64,000 nt of DNA from Sabellastarte sp. h YS-2021 (taxonomy: Eukaryota > Annelida > Polychaeta > Sabellida > Sabellidae), in contig OZ024938.1 in the NCBI GenBank assembly GCA_964017235.1, positions 61,805,816 to 61,869,815 on the forward strand. The letters run 5' to 3'. A program made the position numbers and the translations under genes. Position 1 is the stretch's first letter. Every line of letters starts with the position of its first letter. The notes below the pieces were generated by a model that had not been told where the DNA came from, made no database searches, and worked only from the letters and a program-made list of their open reading frames with translations. Shown here piece by piece: positions 1 to 15,000 of the stretch.

Positions 1-2952
1 TACACAAATGTCTCGTTCAGAATTTAGTGAAGATTTGACAAACATAATGCTTGTCTGGCAAAGGATTAACATAGATAAACACATAGTACAGATTGATAGA
101 TTTTTGTCATTCAAGTAGAGCTAATAAATAGTAGGTTGCTAATATCATTAGACAAATAATCCTATATAGTGAACTTACATGGTATTGATCTAAATTTGAA
201 GTATCAAACACATAGTTGTGGGACACCAGTTTAAGCTGAAAACAAATCGAAAATCAAGTTAGAATACTTTACTTTAGAATTTGTTGAATATTTGAACTCT
301 TTTCTATTTTAAAGTTGATCTATCTCAGGTGGTTTCTTGATCAAAGATTTATGTTCTCTTGTGATACTCATGTCCACCAGGCACCAGAGAACTTGTCACA
401 AAACATATCTGTGATGGAAGAGAAGACCATCAGATCTTCATATTTTCACAACTTTTTGTTCATCTAATTTATGCCAAAAAATTATTTTGATGCCACAAGT
501 GAAATCAATCACATGACAACCTACATAAAAACATGGAAAAAAATGCAGTAAAACTGCAACTTTTCTTGCAATATTATCTGTTTCATAATTTTTTTTAAGA
601 TAATTACAGTAGGCCAAATATATGTCGCTGTCAGATGTGATTGGAACAGTAAATATATTGATCCTGTTAAGCAATTACAGCTGGTGTGTGAATAGCTGAT
701 ATCTGATATTTGCCTTTCATTCATATCATTTATAAATATCCCATCACAAGGTTCCACAGACTGAAGTCACAGTCCCGTTAATCTCATGAATTAACCAAAG
801 GCAGCATGTTGCTAATCATGTGTGTTCAACCTTGATAACAAGTACTGTTTAACTAAGCATTCCCCTCAACTGCTTAGGTTTTAGTAAATTAAAGTAGATT
901 AGGTTTTAAAAAAACTTTCACACTGTCGAATTTTTCGATATAATCATTCCTTGATACAGATTTTATAACATGAAATGAATTTGCTGCAGTAGTTGTTACT
1001 AAAGCCACACCAATAAGAATAAGAACTGAATACAATGCAAATTTGTTAAGTGAAAATTTTCACTTTCTATGAATTTTAAATGTTTTAGCTTTTGACATTG
1101 GATAGTGAAATTAATTCATAGTGAAATTTAAATCTTTGTCTCTTTTAGAAACAATTAAGTAGATTTTAAGATTTTATCTTTGTTAAAACAGTAAGAATGT
1201 TCAAAGGGAAAATATACAGTTATAACCACTCCAGCAGGAGTTAGTTCCGTGAAGTTTTGTTCACAGGAGTGTTTGAACTAGTGAAGCTTTTTCAATAGAC
1301 ATTACCATTGACTCTGTGAAAAGGCATAACACCCTGATCTTGTTGATCTACTTGGTTTAAGTGAATTAAGATTAAATATAACAGGATGGTAATGACAGAT
1401 TTCAAGTGAAAAAGTATACTAAAGTTAGATTACTATCAATAAGACAGTGTCAATTCACAGTGGAGGGTATTTATTTTTACGTCTTTAAATATATCTAAAC
1501 AAATACCTGCACAGAATTTACAATCCACACAGTGAGTAGTATATGGACGTATAATTCAAGCCCTGGGGGTTTGTAATGTACCATATAAATTATAAATATT
1601 TGGTATCACTTTTGACAAGCAGTATTTCTTTCTTTAATTATCCTTGTCATTTCAGGCTCTTTCATATTGTAACTTCTTTGTAATACCTTAAGTTTATAGA
1701 TTGCTTCAGGGGACTTCTAGTCTTTGTATTGTTACAAAGATATTCTTTTTTTTTCTCATGTGAATTTAAATCAAATTGTAACAACTTTCTTTGAACTTAC
1801 AAAAAACATATTTAAATACAAATAATGAAAGGTTTCACACACACACACACACAAAAAAAATTAAAAAAAAAACAAACAAAAAAAATATTTAAGAATGTAT
1901 CAAGGTGTAAAACATCTTTGATAATATCTTTAGGGCACCTACCTTATGATGTATGTGATACCGGAATAGTTGTTGAAAATTGACACATTGAAAGCTAGAG
2001 ATGTATTATACTCTGTTGTACTGTGAAGATGGTTGAAGTTAAATAATTATTTGTTTATACTGGTAATTGCATTTATGTCTGCATACTCTTGCCTGTGGGT
2101 AGACTCAAATTTTATTCCAGGTTAAAATAAAGGTTACATTGACACAGGTACATTGACAGTGGTACCTTTTCCTGAAATTATCAGAATATTTTAACAAGAG
2201 TGGTGATTATTGAGATTTGTTTGAATATATACCATTTATTAGCATCTCACGAGTTCATGCAGATAATTGATGATGATTTATAATGCATGAACTTTGATGT
2301 CTTACACAACTACTTTTGAGTTTAGAAAAGAGAAAAAGCCTGTAGTTATAAGTTTTCAAAAGTAGGATTTTTGATCTTATACAAACTACCATAGATTAAG
2401 TATAAACTATAAAGTACAGTTAATTGTTAATTCGGAGTGAATCAAGAAATGAATCAAGGGTTTTGTTACAATGTAACACCTGTATTGCTGTTGTATACAT
2501 ATTGTGTTGTAGTTGTTTGTTTTGCAAGTGAAACCATTTATTCTTTCATGTAAAAGTGAAAATTTTAACTAGAAGAAAGTTGACTAGCTAATATTTGACA
2601 AACAATTAAAAAAAAATCACAAGTTGGTTTTCTCAACTAGCCAGCGACTTTTTTCTAGAGATTAACATATATTTAAAATTTTAGGAATACATTTTATTTT
2701 TTTCAAGTCAATGGACTAATTAAGTTTCAAAAGAAACAGTAAAACTTTTCACTTATATAGTATACATTTTGTTGTAACTTTATTTTTTTATTATACATCC
2801 ATACTGTTACTTAGTTTAATTATCATCACATTATTGCATGTTATATATTGCCCAGTTCTTTTCACTTGCATCTGTATTTATTATTGTTTCTTTGCTTTCT
2901 GTTTCATTCCGACTCGTAACCCATCCTTGCGACTGTTTACTCATGGTGTCAG
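1..2952 (+). other. Intron of the PLXDC-like gene
   Basis: No exon of the family was found. The stretch holds AT-rich unique-looking DNA, a short CA repeat at 1836-1852 followed by an A-rich tract to about 1890, and no element with recognisable ends. Confidence 0.6.
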
Positions 2953-3046
2953 GTGCCTAAAAGTTTGCCGTCTCTCAATACAAAAGACCACCCGGTCAAG
3001 GTCGGACTGTCAGATGCCTTTTACATTGATGAGCAGATTTCTGAGA
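2953..3046 (+). CDS. PLXDC: PLXDC-like exon: end of extracellular domain
   Basis: The exon is 94 nt, entered in phase 0 after a TCAG acceptor and left with one extra base before GTATGT. It encodes VPKSLPSLNTKDHPVKVGL then SDAFYIDEQISE. The HPVKVGLSDAF stretch is a hallmark just before the PSI region of PLXDC proteins. The polypyrimidine tract is weak, so the exact acceptor is slightly uncertain. The preceding exon is not found in bases 1-2952. Confidence 0.88.
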
Positions 3047-6000
3047 GTATGTACAGTTGTGTGTGTTATTTTTATTACCTGTTTGTGTGTCCATTTGTTT
3101 GTTATCAGGATTATGAAATACTACTAGTTGGATCTTTCTGGATCTTGGTCCAACTTGTCTTGGTCCATTTAATATGGAGAGTGATCTGGATCACCATCTG
3201 AATACAGAAAAAAATTGAATTTACACATTATTACCTGACTTGGCAGAGGTATGCGCTCTCCAAGTCCTGTTGTTAAAGAATAATGCAAATGTGTTGCTGG
3301 CATATTGAAATGAGTAGGCTCTTAGAATTTATATTGGAAACAAAAATTCAAATGGCAAGGAGGACTCTAAGATTGGTCTTTTTTGCTCATTTTTTACACA
3401 CTGATGGAGTGTGGGGACTGCATGTATTTAGGGTAGATCACCAGTACTGTATTGTTATCCCATCCAGGGTTCACACACTTGCAGCTGTTTAGATGCAGAT
3501 CATGTCTTTGAGACTCTTGTCAATGGGGATCTTTAACCAGGGCATTAACCAATTTGCCACTGAAAGGAAATGCAAAATTTTTCCAGTTTTTAGGCCGAGA
3601 ATGACAGTATCTACAGACTGCCTTGAATGGTTATTTACTATCCTCGCATTGTAATGTTGCTTAAAGTAAATAAACCATCATGCTGTGGGCTGTGTGAAGC
3701 ATGTAGTGGTGCTTGCATAATTTTGCTGCATGTAATAGTTGCCCCTTGGTGTGTAGTTTTGTGGGTCGGACTTGGGACATCACATAATCCCTTGCAATAG
3801 CTGAGGTCCTATCAGAACTGGCCTTTAGTGAAGCCCATATGCTGTTATCAGCAAGAATTGAACCCATGACTACAGAAGTGAGAGATAAGCGATTTTATAT
3901 GCAAAACTTGTTGAAAAATTAGCCCTCTGATGCCGTGTAGTTTAATGGATATCATACCTCAGTGGTCAGGTTTTGTGGCTAAACATTACAACACGTCATG
4001 TGACGTGATGTGTGGTCCATTAAAATGGTCATATCATACCTTTTAAGACATAGTGTGTCACTTGATGTTGTGAATAAATCAAGGGATATTTGTGAAATTG
4101 AATCTATCTTATGCATCAGTGGATATATTGGATTACAGTTCATTACCCTGCCACTGATGTATGTGAGAACATTTTCTCATTAATCCTCTCGGGAAAAGTT
4201 TTACACCTGGATTCCTGAAATTTACATTATGTTCTTTGCGATAAAAGCTTGTGCAAAACTAACTTGATCTTATTTTGAAAAATGAAATTGCCATCACAGC
4301 TATTTCTGTAAAAATAATTAAATTTTAAGTATATACTGTATTAAACTTTTACAATTGACAAAGTGTGGCTGTTTGTCAGCTGCAGAAAGTTGAAGAGATA
4401 CAATTATCCCTGTAGTTCCAAAGTATTGTACTTAGCTGATTTTGGCCAAGGTTAAAAGTGCCTGTAATTAGCTTATTATCAGTCCCACAGGTTTAGTTGA
4501 TGAATTCAACCTAGTGGAAAATATTGGCGAGAAATCTTTTGGTGTGATCAGATTTGACCGTTAGACCACTGTTTAAGTTCAAATGGGGTCAACCAAACTT
4601 AAAAGTGCTTGTAACCATTTATAGTTTGGGATGTGAAACCAACCTATAGAAAATCATAGGGTGGGAGTCTTGATGTGGTCACATGTCATTGTAAGGCCAC
4701 AGTGTAAGTGCCCTACAAGAAATCGATGGCAGGAAACAAGGAATTGCTGGTCAGGGAACTTTGACTTTCTGGTGGATGCATTTATGCATCACTTCTCTGA
4801 TGCACTAAGTCTAGTTGATACATGTAATCATTGTAATGTTTTCTATGACAAATAGTACCTGGTATTGTTAGTAAATCAAGAAGATGTTGGTGAGAAATAT
4901 CTATAAATTCTTAATCTTACATAGTCTAAACATACTCTAATCAAGTTCCTTTATAATGAAGTTCAATTTCAAGTTAAGATAAATGTAGATTAGAAGTTGA
5001 ACCATCTTATCACTGACATAGTATAGATGTTGTTCACTTTTTAACACATTGTGCACTGTTTTTAGATGTCAAAAGGAGGACTATCTATGAATACCACAGA
5101 GTAGAAATCATGCTGGCAAGAATCGCTGACAATGGCGCAGTTCTTATCAACCCCAAACGAAGTATGTCCTTCAAATACTAATGTAGTGTTTTTCCTATGC
5201 TGTGTAGTCACTGTATTATGACTAGGTCTCCAGTAACAGGAGTTTGGTATACCGTAACATACTTTTATTGTGACACAACTATCTGATATTTATCTGGTAA
5301 TATGAATTTATAAACAACTACTGAGATTTTGTATATAGTTCTAAACCTCTGTTACCTACCAATATGTTTGTATGCATGATCACAGGAAGGTACTTTTACA
5401 GAGCTTCTGCCCACCTTTGTTGTAGTTAAATATACACAAAATAGCAGAGAAATGTATGGTTAAAAGTTGTAGTTTTTGTGTCCTCTGGCACCACCTTACT
5501 AATCATACATTTCAAGATTCATATTTTTGTTCAAGTTTAGACAGATATATATGTCATGGTAGAAAGTCCAATCTGGTAGAATTTAGGGATGGGTCGGTAG
5601 GTCCGGTATCTTGGTATCAAGAGTGTTTTACTGAAATACCGTGATGAGATTTTTAAAACCGCAACTTCGCTTGCCAATGTATATAATGGAAGGAAGAGTT
5701 AAAATATTAGAAACATAACCAAAATCTGAAGAAATTATTTATAAGCTTTTATCCCCATATTTTTGTCCATTAGCAGACTTTTATAGCGACACATTGAGCA
5801 GAACTGCCATGTTGTAGTTACGACACTTTATAACCAAAATCTCGCTTGAAAACATATAAAATGGAATGAAAACTTAAAATATTGGGAACAAACAAGAAAT
5901 CTGAAGAAATTATACAGGTTTCTCTCATATTTTGTCCATTTGGGGACTCAAATTACGATGTCGTTAAGAGGAAATGTCCATGTTTGATTGGGCTGTACTA

Positions 6001-9000
6001 AAACGCAGAGTCCCGGAATTGGTACGGTTTTGCATTGGCAACCTCCCGATGTACACATTTTTGATACCGACCCATCCCTAGTAGAATTTCAAATTCTACC
6101 AGTAGAAAGTCCAATCTATAAGATTTGGGTATTTCCCTGGGGTCCGAAATCTAATAAACTTGGTAGATATTACAATCTCCAAGATTTAGGTATTGCTCTG
6201 TGTACCAGAATGCAATCTCTTTAGAAACTTAATATAAGATTGAAAGTAAGTCTAACTGAAACACAAAAAGCGTGTCTTCCATACATCTAAATCTGCCATT
6301 TAATCTGCCATTTAAGCAAGGTACAGCTTGTATAATGCATATTGAAGAAAAATTTATTGCAACACAGACTTAACATAAATAAACATAACAGCAACTGAAA
6401 GTTTCAGTCTATTACAGGAATTTTGCAATACCCAAATCTCCTAGATTGGACTTTCTACCAGTAGAAACTCCAATTGGACATAAACTTGGTAGAAAGTCCA
6501 ATTGGCCTTTATCCTGGTAGAAACTCCAATTGGACTTTCTACCGGTAAAATTTGAAATTCTACCAGATTGGACTTTCTACCATGACATATATTTTGCTTA
6601 TTATTCAAGAAAAATGGAGGAAAACAAAATGTAAAATGATCCCTATCTGTGAAGTATATCTTTACATTTTGTCACTCAAAAAGACAAACAAAAAATTGTT
6701 ATTGTCTTTCCTTAGGATAAAATTTAAAAAAAAACCCCAAAATTCTTTAAGAATATACATCTACTAGATACTTTTTCTAGTGTATCAGTTGCGGAGCTCT
6801 GCTGTCTGATTGTGTATCTCTTTGACTTTCAGCCTGTGTGATGATAGATAACTGTGAGGGTTGTGTGAGTGCAGACATAGGCTTCAACTGTCACTGGTGC
6901 ATCTCTCTGCCCACGATGAGGTGTTCTGATGGTCTGGACAGACACAGACAGGAGTGGCTGGAGTCCAGTTGTCACCTGCAGGTGAATCTCTTCTATTCAG
7001 ATCAAACCTAGACTCGAGGAATTAAACAGGAATGGTTCTCAAACCTTACATGGCCTGAGTGTGGTGTTGGGAACCAACCTCAACTTTCCAGAGTCAATCA
7101 TCTATTTTTCAGACCGATGATTGAGCCATATAGATCGATTGTGTTTGTTTTTATTGATTCGGTGATCAGTGTAGCCTGTTAAACTTTATGGGAGGAATTA
7201 TGTGTTGTGACAGAACTTAAAGTCAGATAGAATTTGAAATATATATTAATTTGGTAAGATTTTTGATTGTTTTAAAACTCGAAATATTTAGCTTCTAATG
7301 AATATAACTTCTTTCTTTAAATGTGGGGATGGAGTGATTGATGTCTTGACTTGGCACCTTATATGCATGCAATGGGAAAGCAAAAACTTTGAGATAACTT
7401 GGGTACCTTCTGCTTACTGTTCATTAATGGTTGGATCGGACGCTGTTTTTAAATATTGAGCCTCATTTTGGCAAAATGAGTTATGGTTGAGTGGAATTTG
7501 AATTGGTTTACTGCAGTGAAATGGCCAGAAAGGACCCTTCATTTTGAACAAGTTTTGCCATTAAAATTCTTCTAATTTATTAATTAATTAAAAAAAGTGT
7601 TTTCTTACCTCATATAGGTAAAATCAATGTTCTTTTCATGTGGCTATTACAATGCATGATGTAACTTATTGGTTGTCAAACATTGCAATCTTTAGTCAGT
7701 TACCATTGAGAATGTTTGAAAATCAAAATAGTAATCAAAAGTTTGCAATAAAATATGTGTTATGTAATGCAGATAGTGCCACAAAATTACAAAAATTAAT
7801 TCTGGATCCATGATCCAAATAACTTTTGAGGAGCAAATCATGGGAGGACCTTACCCTATCTGAGAATATGATGCTGATCTTATGTATAGCCTTATAGTTA
7901 TTTGCACGGATAAACAGAAAAACAGATGGGATTCACTTTGGCGGGATTAGGGCTTTAATGTATGACAAAGACAAAAGGTGATCATATTTGAAGTGGATAT
8001 GTTTTAATTGATATGTAATGCAATTTTAATTAATGTTATTGTATATACAAAACTGGTAGGTGAACTGGGCACCTTCCACATTCTCTTTTGTTGTATCCCC
8101 GGATGAAAGTCGGGGATACTTAGGATTCAGTACGGTCACGCCGCCGCCGCCGCAGAGATTTCCTTTTGGACGCGATAACTTAAAAAATAATTTAGTTAGA
8201 ACTTTCAAATTTGGTATGTGGGTAGATATGGGCAATGCCACGAACGCTATTGTTTTGTGACCTTGACCTTCAATCTCAAGGTCTCTGGTGTCCACTTAAA
8301 GGTCAGATTTTGGCCATTTTTTTCACTTTTTGGCCCAGTTCTCATATACAGAAAGTCAGATCATCCTATGGCTGGTATATATAATACATATATATGACCT
8401 CTGTAAGCATGCACAAATTTGACCTTTAAGCTCTTCATTTAAGGTCATCCACTGACCGCCAAAGTACCTGACCGAGGGTCATTTTTGGCCTTTTTGGAGA
8501 TATTTTCACACTTAACTCGTATACAGAAAGTCAGATCATCCTATGGCTGGTATATATAATACATATATATGTCCTCTGTAAGCATGCACAAATTTGACCT
8601 TGAAGCTCTTCATTTAAGGTCATCCACTGACCGCCAAAGTACCTGACCGAGGGTCATTTTTGGCATATTTGGAGATATTTTCACCTTTAATGCTGACGAC
8701 ATTGCTTGGAAACTAATGAAAATGGCTTTGGAGGTTGAGTACATGATGGAGTACCCGCATGCAGGCTTACCGGTTACAGATCTTCATTTAAGGTCATCCA
8801 CTGAGCGCCAAATTACCTGACCGAGGGTCATTTTTGGTCCTCTATTTGTTTGTTTGTTTGTGAACAAGATAACTCAAAAACTGACAGATGGATTTTGATG
8901 AAATTTTCAGGATATGTCCAAAATGGTAAAAGGAAGATATGATTAAATTTTGGGAGTTATCCGGATCACTGTCTGGATCTTCTGGATCCATGAAATTTAA

Positions 9001-12000
9001 TTTTTAAAGACAGATAACTCAAAAACTTATGGGTAGATTTTGATGAATTTTTCAGGAAATGTCCTTAATGAGACGAGGAACAAGTGATTAGATTTTGGGA
9101 GTGATCTGGATCACTGTCTGGATCATCCGGATCCAGGCTGCCAGATGTGTTTCTGTACAGTATAGCTCAAAAAGTTATGGATGGATTTTGATGAATTTTT
9201 CAGGATATGTCTGAAAAGGTAAAAGGATGAAATGATTGAATTTAGAAGTGATCCGGATCACTATATGGATCTTCTGGATCCATGAAATGTAATTCTTAAA
9301 GATAGATACCTCAGAAGTTATGGATGGATTTTGATGACATTTTCAGCAAATGACCTAAATGGTGCAAGGAACAAGTGATTACATTTTTGGAGTTATCTGG
9401 ATCACTGTCTGGATCATCCGGATCCAGGCTGCCAGATGTGTTTGTGTACAGTATAGCCCAAAAAGTCATGGGTGGATTTTGATGAAATTTTCAGGAAATG
9501 TCCTAAATGGGACAAGGAACAAGTGATTAGATTTTGGGAGTGATCTGGATCATCTGGATCCAGGCTGCCAGATGTTTGTGTACAAGATAAATCAAAAACT
9601 TATGGACGGATTTTGATGAAATTTACAGGATATGTCTGAAAAGGTAAAAGGATGAAATGATTGAATTTTGGAAGTGATCCGGATCACTATATGGATCTTC
9701 TGGATCCATGAAATGTAATTTTTAAAGACAGATACCTCAAAAAGTTATGGATGGATTGTGATGACATTTTCAGCAAATGACCTAAATGGTGCGAGGAACA
9801 AGTGATTAGATTTTGGGAGTGATCTGGATCACTGTCTGGATCATCTGGATCCAGGCTGCCAGATGTGTTTGTGTACAATGTAGCTGCAAAACTTATGGAC
9901 GGATTTTGATGAAATTTTTGGGATATGTCTCAAAAGGTAACAGGATGAAATGATTGAATTTTGGAAGTGATCCGGATCACTGTATGGATCTTCTGGAACC
10001 ATGAAATGTAATTTTTTAAGACAGATACCTCAAAAAGTTATGGATGGATTGTGATGACAGTTTCATCAAATGACCTAAATGGTACAAGGAACAAGTGTTT
10101 ACATTTTTGGAGTGATCTGGATCACTGTCTGGATCATCTGGATCCAGGCTGCAACAGAATTTTAGGATGAATTTTGATGATATTTTTAGGATATGTTACA
10201 AATGGTAAAAGGACGAAGTGGTAAAGGGAAGAAATGGTTCAATTTTGCGAGTGATCTGGACCACTATCTGGATCTTCTGGATCCATGAAATATAATTTTA
10301 AAGACAAATAGCTCAAAAAGTCATGGGTGGATTTTGATGAAATTTTCAGGAAATGTCCAAAAAGGGACAAGGAACAAGTGATTAGATTTTGGGAGTGATC
10401 TGGATCCTCTGGATCCAGGCTGCCAGATGTGGTTGTGTACAAGATAAATCAAAAAGTTATGGACAGATTTTGATGAAATTTTGAGGATATGTCTGAAAAG
10501 GTAAAAGGATGAAATAATTGAATTTTGGAAGTGATCCGGATCACTATATGGATCTTCTGGATCCATGAAATGTAATTATTAAAGACAGATACCTCAAAAA
10601 GCTATGGATGGATTGTGATGACATTTTCAGCAAATGACCTAAATGGTGCGAGGAACAAGCGATTAGATTTTGGGAGTGATCTGGATCATTGTCTGGATCA
10701 TCTGGATCCAGGCTGCCAGATGTGTTTGTGTACAATGTAGCTAAAAAACTTATGGACGGATTTTGATGAAATTTTCGGGATATGTCTCAAAAGGTAACAG
10801 GATGAAATGATTGAATTTTAGAAGTGATCCGGATCACTATATTGATCTTCTGGAACCATGAAATGTAATTTTTAAAGACAGATACTTCAAAAAGTTATGT
10901 GGTGACATTTTCATCAAATGACCTAAATGGTACAAGGAACAAGTGATTACATTTTTGGAGTGATCTGGATCATCTGGATCCAGGCTGCAAAAGAATTTTA
11001 GGATGAATTTTGTGATAGTTTTAGGATATGTTACAAATGGTAAAAGGAAGAAATGGTAAAAGGAAGAAATGATTCAATTTTGAAAGTGATCTGGACCACT
11101 ATCTGGATCTTCTGGATCCATGAAATATAATTTTAAAGACAAATAGCTCAAAAAGTCATGGGTGGATTTTGATGAAATTTTCAGGAAATGTCTTAAATGG
11201 GACAAAGAACAAGTGATTAGTTTTTGGGAGTGATCTGGATCACTGTCTGGATCATGTGGATCCAGGCTGCCAGATCTGTTTGTATACAAGATAACTCAAA
11301 AATTTATGGACGGATTTTGATGAAATTTTTAGAATATGTCTGAAAAGGTAAAAGGATGAAATGATTGAATTTTGGAAGTGATCCGGATCACTATATGGAT
11401 CTTCTGGATCCATGAAATGTAATTTTTAAAGACAGATATAAGTGAAAGAATTAGTGATTAGCTTTTGGGAGTAATCTGGTACTATGGAGAATCCTGACCT
11501 GGTGCTCCAGGAAACAGGCTCAAGACGAACACATTCACGCCTTAACTATGTCCCGTCCGGGGATACACTGCGTCGAGACGCAATCTCTAGTTTTTAATGG
11601 AGGACAAGAAGTAGTTTGAACCAGAAATTATTGACAACATTTAGACCTTTTATGGAAAATGTCATAATAAATGCATCCAACCAGCATCCCAGTCATCAGC
11701 ACATAAAGCAATGGTATAACCTGCAATATTAGAAATAGTAATCAATTTGAAACATGCCTCACTTGTTCCTTATGTCAGCTGTATACTAAGACTGTGGGAG
11801 AAAAATCAATCTAGATTTTCATTTGTCAAGAACTGACTAGATTCTTCTTCGCCATATTTTAGTAGAAGCCACCGGGAAGTAGCTGTAAGTAAATATAACA
11901 GAAGAACGTAAACCAATTTACCAAAGATAAAATGTCAGATTATCTGTGAAATATGTGTTATCTGAACATTAATAATAAGTTGTGTTCAGTGAGCACTACA

Positions 12001-15000
12001 CAGTGGATGTTCTGGTGATAGCAGTGCAGTGATTAAGTTGTGATCTCTAAAGAAAATAAATCCTAGCTCACAAGCTCTTCTGGTGACCACCACATAATAC
12101 TCAGAAGATGTATTGTAATGCCCATAACATCTTCTGGTGATAACATGATTAAGTAATATCAACAAAATCAACAAGGAAGCTTGTATATCATGGAGACAAA
12201 GCAAACTGTGGCCTGGAGTAAAAGTACATGTAATTGTAAAAGATCTAGATGGCTTCAAATACTTCAGATTTGCAGTCTAAATATCCACTCATTAATGACC
12301 AAAGTTGTATTTGCTTTAATTGCAGTATTGGCCATCTGGACATTCTCATCAAGCATTGTATGTTTTACTTAAAACAAGAGCACTTGGAGAGTGCATACCT
12401 CTGCCAAGGCATGTATGATTTGTTTAAATAAATAACTCACTAATAAGTAAATGGGAAAATTCAAATGGGAAAATCTGGATTTTTGATATTTTGATATTGA
12501 TTTTATGCAGGCAGTGATCCAGATCACTCGCAAAACTTATTTGATCTAAGTTGGACCAAGACCCATCTTCTCATTTTTTTGCCATGAAGATCCTACCAGT
12601 GTTATTTGCATAATCCTACTAATAGACAGACAAATAAACAGTCATGAATTTAATACTCCCTTGGCAGAGGTAATGAACATTTACTCCATATGCTAGTGCC
12701 ACCAAGTAATAGAATGTTGAAATACAGAATCTTGTGTGTCTTCATTTAATGCTCCCCTGACCAGAGCAGTCTCTAGTACTCTATTGTTTGTTGGATACAA
12801 AAAAGAAATAATATTCGCAAGCTTGTACGTTCACTCATATTATGAGCAAGTTTTCGAAGCATGGAAAGTGACAAGAGTTTCTTAACAGTCGGCAGATTTT
12901 GTCACCGTTGGGCTTACAGTGGAAAACTTTCTCCTCACTGTTTAGGCGGAATATCTCTAGATTTGACCTCTGTAGGGTAAGTGAGTTCGCTTATTGTGTG
13001 GTTTCTACTCTTCTCAGTGACTTGCCAGCTTCAGACCAATTTAGCATCTCCAGAAAAAAAAACGTTTTCGCCATTGGTGACTGTTAACATCAGACCAACA
13101 TGTGCTGATGTTTTGCTAACATTGGAATGCAATTATTTACTTCAAATAAAAAAGACTTTATACCCCTGTTTCATTATTGTGAGGGAGATGGCCAACCATC
13201 CTGATTATGGGCAAACAGTCCAGTTATGAAGATTATACCACCATGGCAATCTTTCAACACTTTTCAAACTCGGGAGCCCAATCACATCACTCATTTGTTT
13301 CTTTGTATCTGTAAATGTATAATAATAGTTGTGTTTTAATTAAAAAGAACACAGTCACTTAATTTTCAGTTTCATCAACTTTACAAATGCTTTAAATGAA
13401 TACTAAAATGCTTGTAAAATAACAACTTATGAAATCTATTCGCCTTTGTGTAAATTTTTTTTATTGCAATAACAGCGTCTGTGATATTATTGTTTGGGTC
13501 AGTAACTAAAATTAAAATCTGGTTATTTGAATAGATACACATACAAGTTTTGAGCAATTAGACTAATTGGTTGTTGAATTGCTTCATATAAAAAATAGCC
13601 AAAACCGAAAAAAATTACCTCTAATATACCCTTTGTCCATTGTCATGTGTCAACTAGTTTGTGGGCTAGAGAATCCAATTTTGAGGGTCACTCAACAGTT
13701 TTTAGGGTCAGGAGCCTAATCATGATGCTTATGCTTGTTCATAGAAAATACTCCACCTCTGCAAGTGATAATTTTGTGTCTTGGCTAACTATGTCTTATC
13801 TTTTGGGTGTTAATGCTTTACAAACCAAACTTAAGGGTGCCATGACTGATCTTTGGAGTGCTCAAATGGAAAACTTTTCAGATTTGCCAGTGCTGTACTT
13901 TTCCAAAAAAAACCCGATATACATGACTGATTTACTTGGCCACAGTGAACACTTGTTGTAATCGATGTCCATCCTTGGTGAAAAACTGCAATTTTGTTTC
14001 AGTACTCAAAGGCAAGAAATAAACATCATGTTGTCACAAATGTTAAATACCTTTTTAAAATAATTTGGTTTTGTGATAGTATGCTGAAAATTTTTGTGTT
14101 ATTGTTTGATGTTATTTTTTTACCAGTGTGATATAGTTTATTTTATTTAAAAACCAAGAAGCAAGCCACCAAAAGAAGTCATACAAGTGGAACATGTCTA
14201 GATTGGACAGAGTTTCAGCTGGGTTTTTTTTTTAATTCAAAACAGTGCACGGATTGAGAGTTTGTCGAGGGTTTGATTTCTTCCGTCCAAACGTGTTTCG
14301 GATAATGCTTATTGACAATGTGGATTCGTGATCGTTTATGAAGTTGTGAAAGAACTCAAAAATAATGTGTACTATAAACACTATTGACGTATACTACACC
14401 CAAAAATATAAAATCAAGCATACATTGGATTGTTACTTGAAAAATGGAGGCAAGAAAACGATATTGACAGTCAGAATTCTAGCAACAATTGGCCAGTCAT
14501 ACCGGTGCTAACCCTACTGACTGTGTACTTTACCAGTACATCCCAGAGCCACGACTCGGCTGTAAAATGGTATAAATACTTGCATAAACTACAATTAAGC
14601 TGCTTTTCTGTGTCACTTTATGGTCATGATATAATGCAAACAACTGCATGATTGTTATTTTCGAATCGTTATTTGTTCAAAATTTTATTTTGTTTCTATT
14701 TAATTAGGTCAATTATTGTCCCCTGAACCGTAACATTTCCTAGCAAAGGGATCCAACTTTTGGCCCCTATATAAAAATTAAGGCACAGTTAAAATAATTA
14801 ACCAGCCCGTCAGGGGAGCTTATTTTTCACGGGGATACGAGCATCTTGTGACCATGGCAGCTCGTGACCAACAACTTGTAGCCAAGATTTTTTTTAAAAT
14901 ATTACTAGGAAACCCCATGGATGTCTGTCTCCTCACATTTTCTAATTTACATATTTTATAATAGTTCTAGGAAACCCCCACGGAATTCCATGACATCATG

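Noticed and set aside
9687..11289. Repeated minus-strand frames with SGSLDP-DPDSDPDHSQN peptides
   Set aside because: They arise from GGATC-rich minisatellite units in Helitron-like element 1 and repeat with its 857-bp period.
12899..13961. Possible exons in the 62-104-codon frames
   Set aside because: Composition is like the surrounding intron and none fits the phase or content of the PLXDC-like protein between 6981 and 26993.
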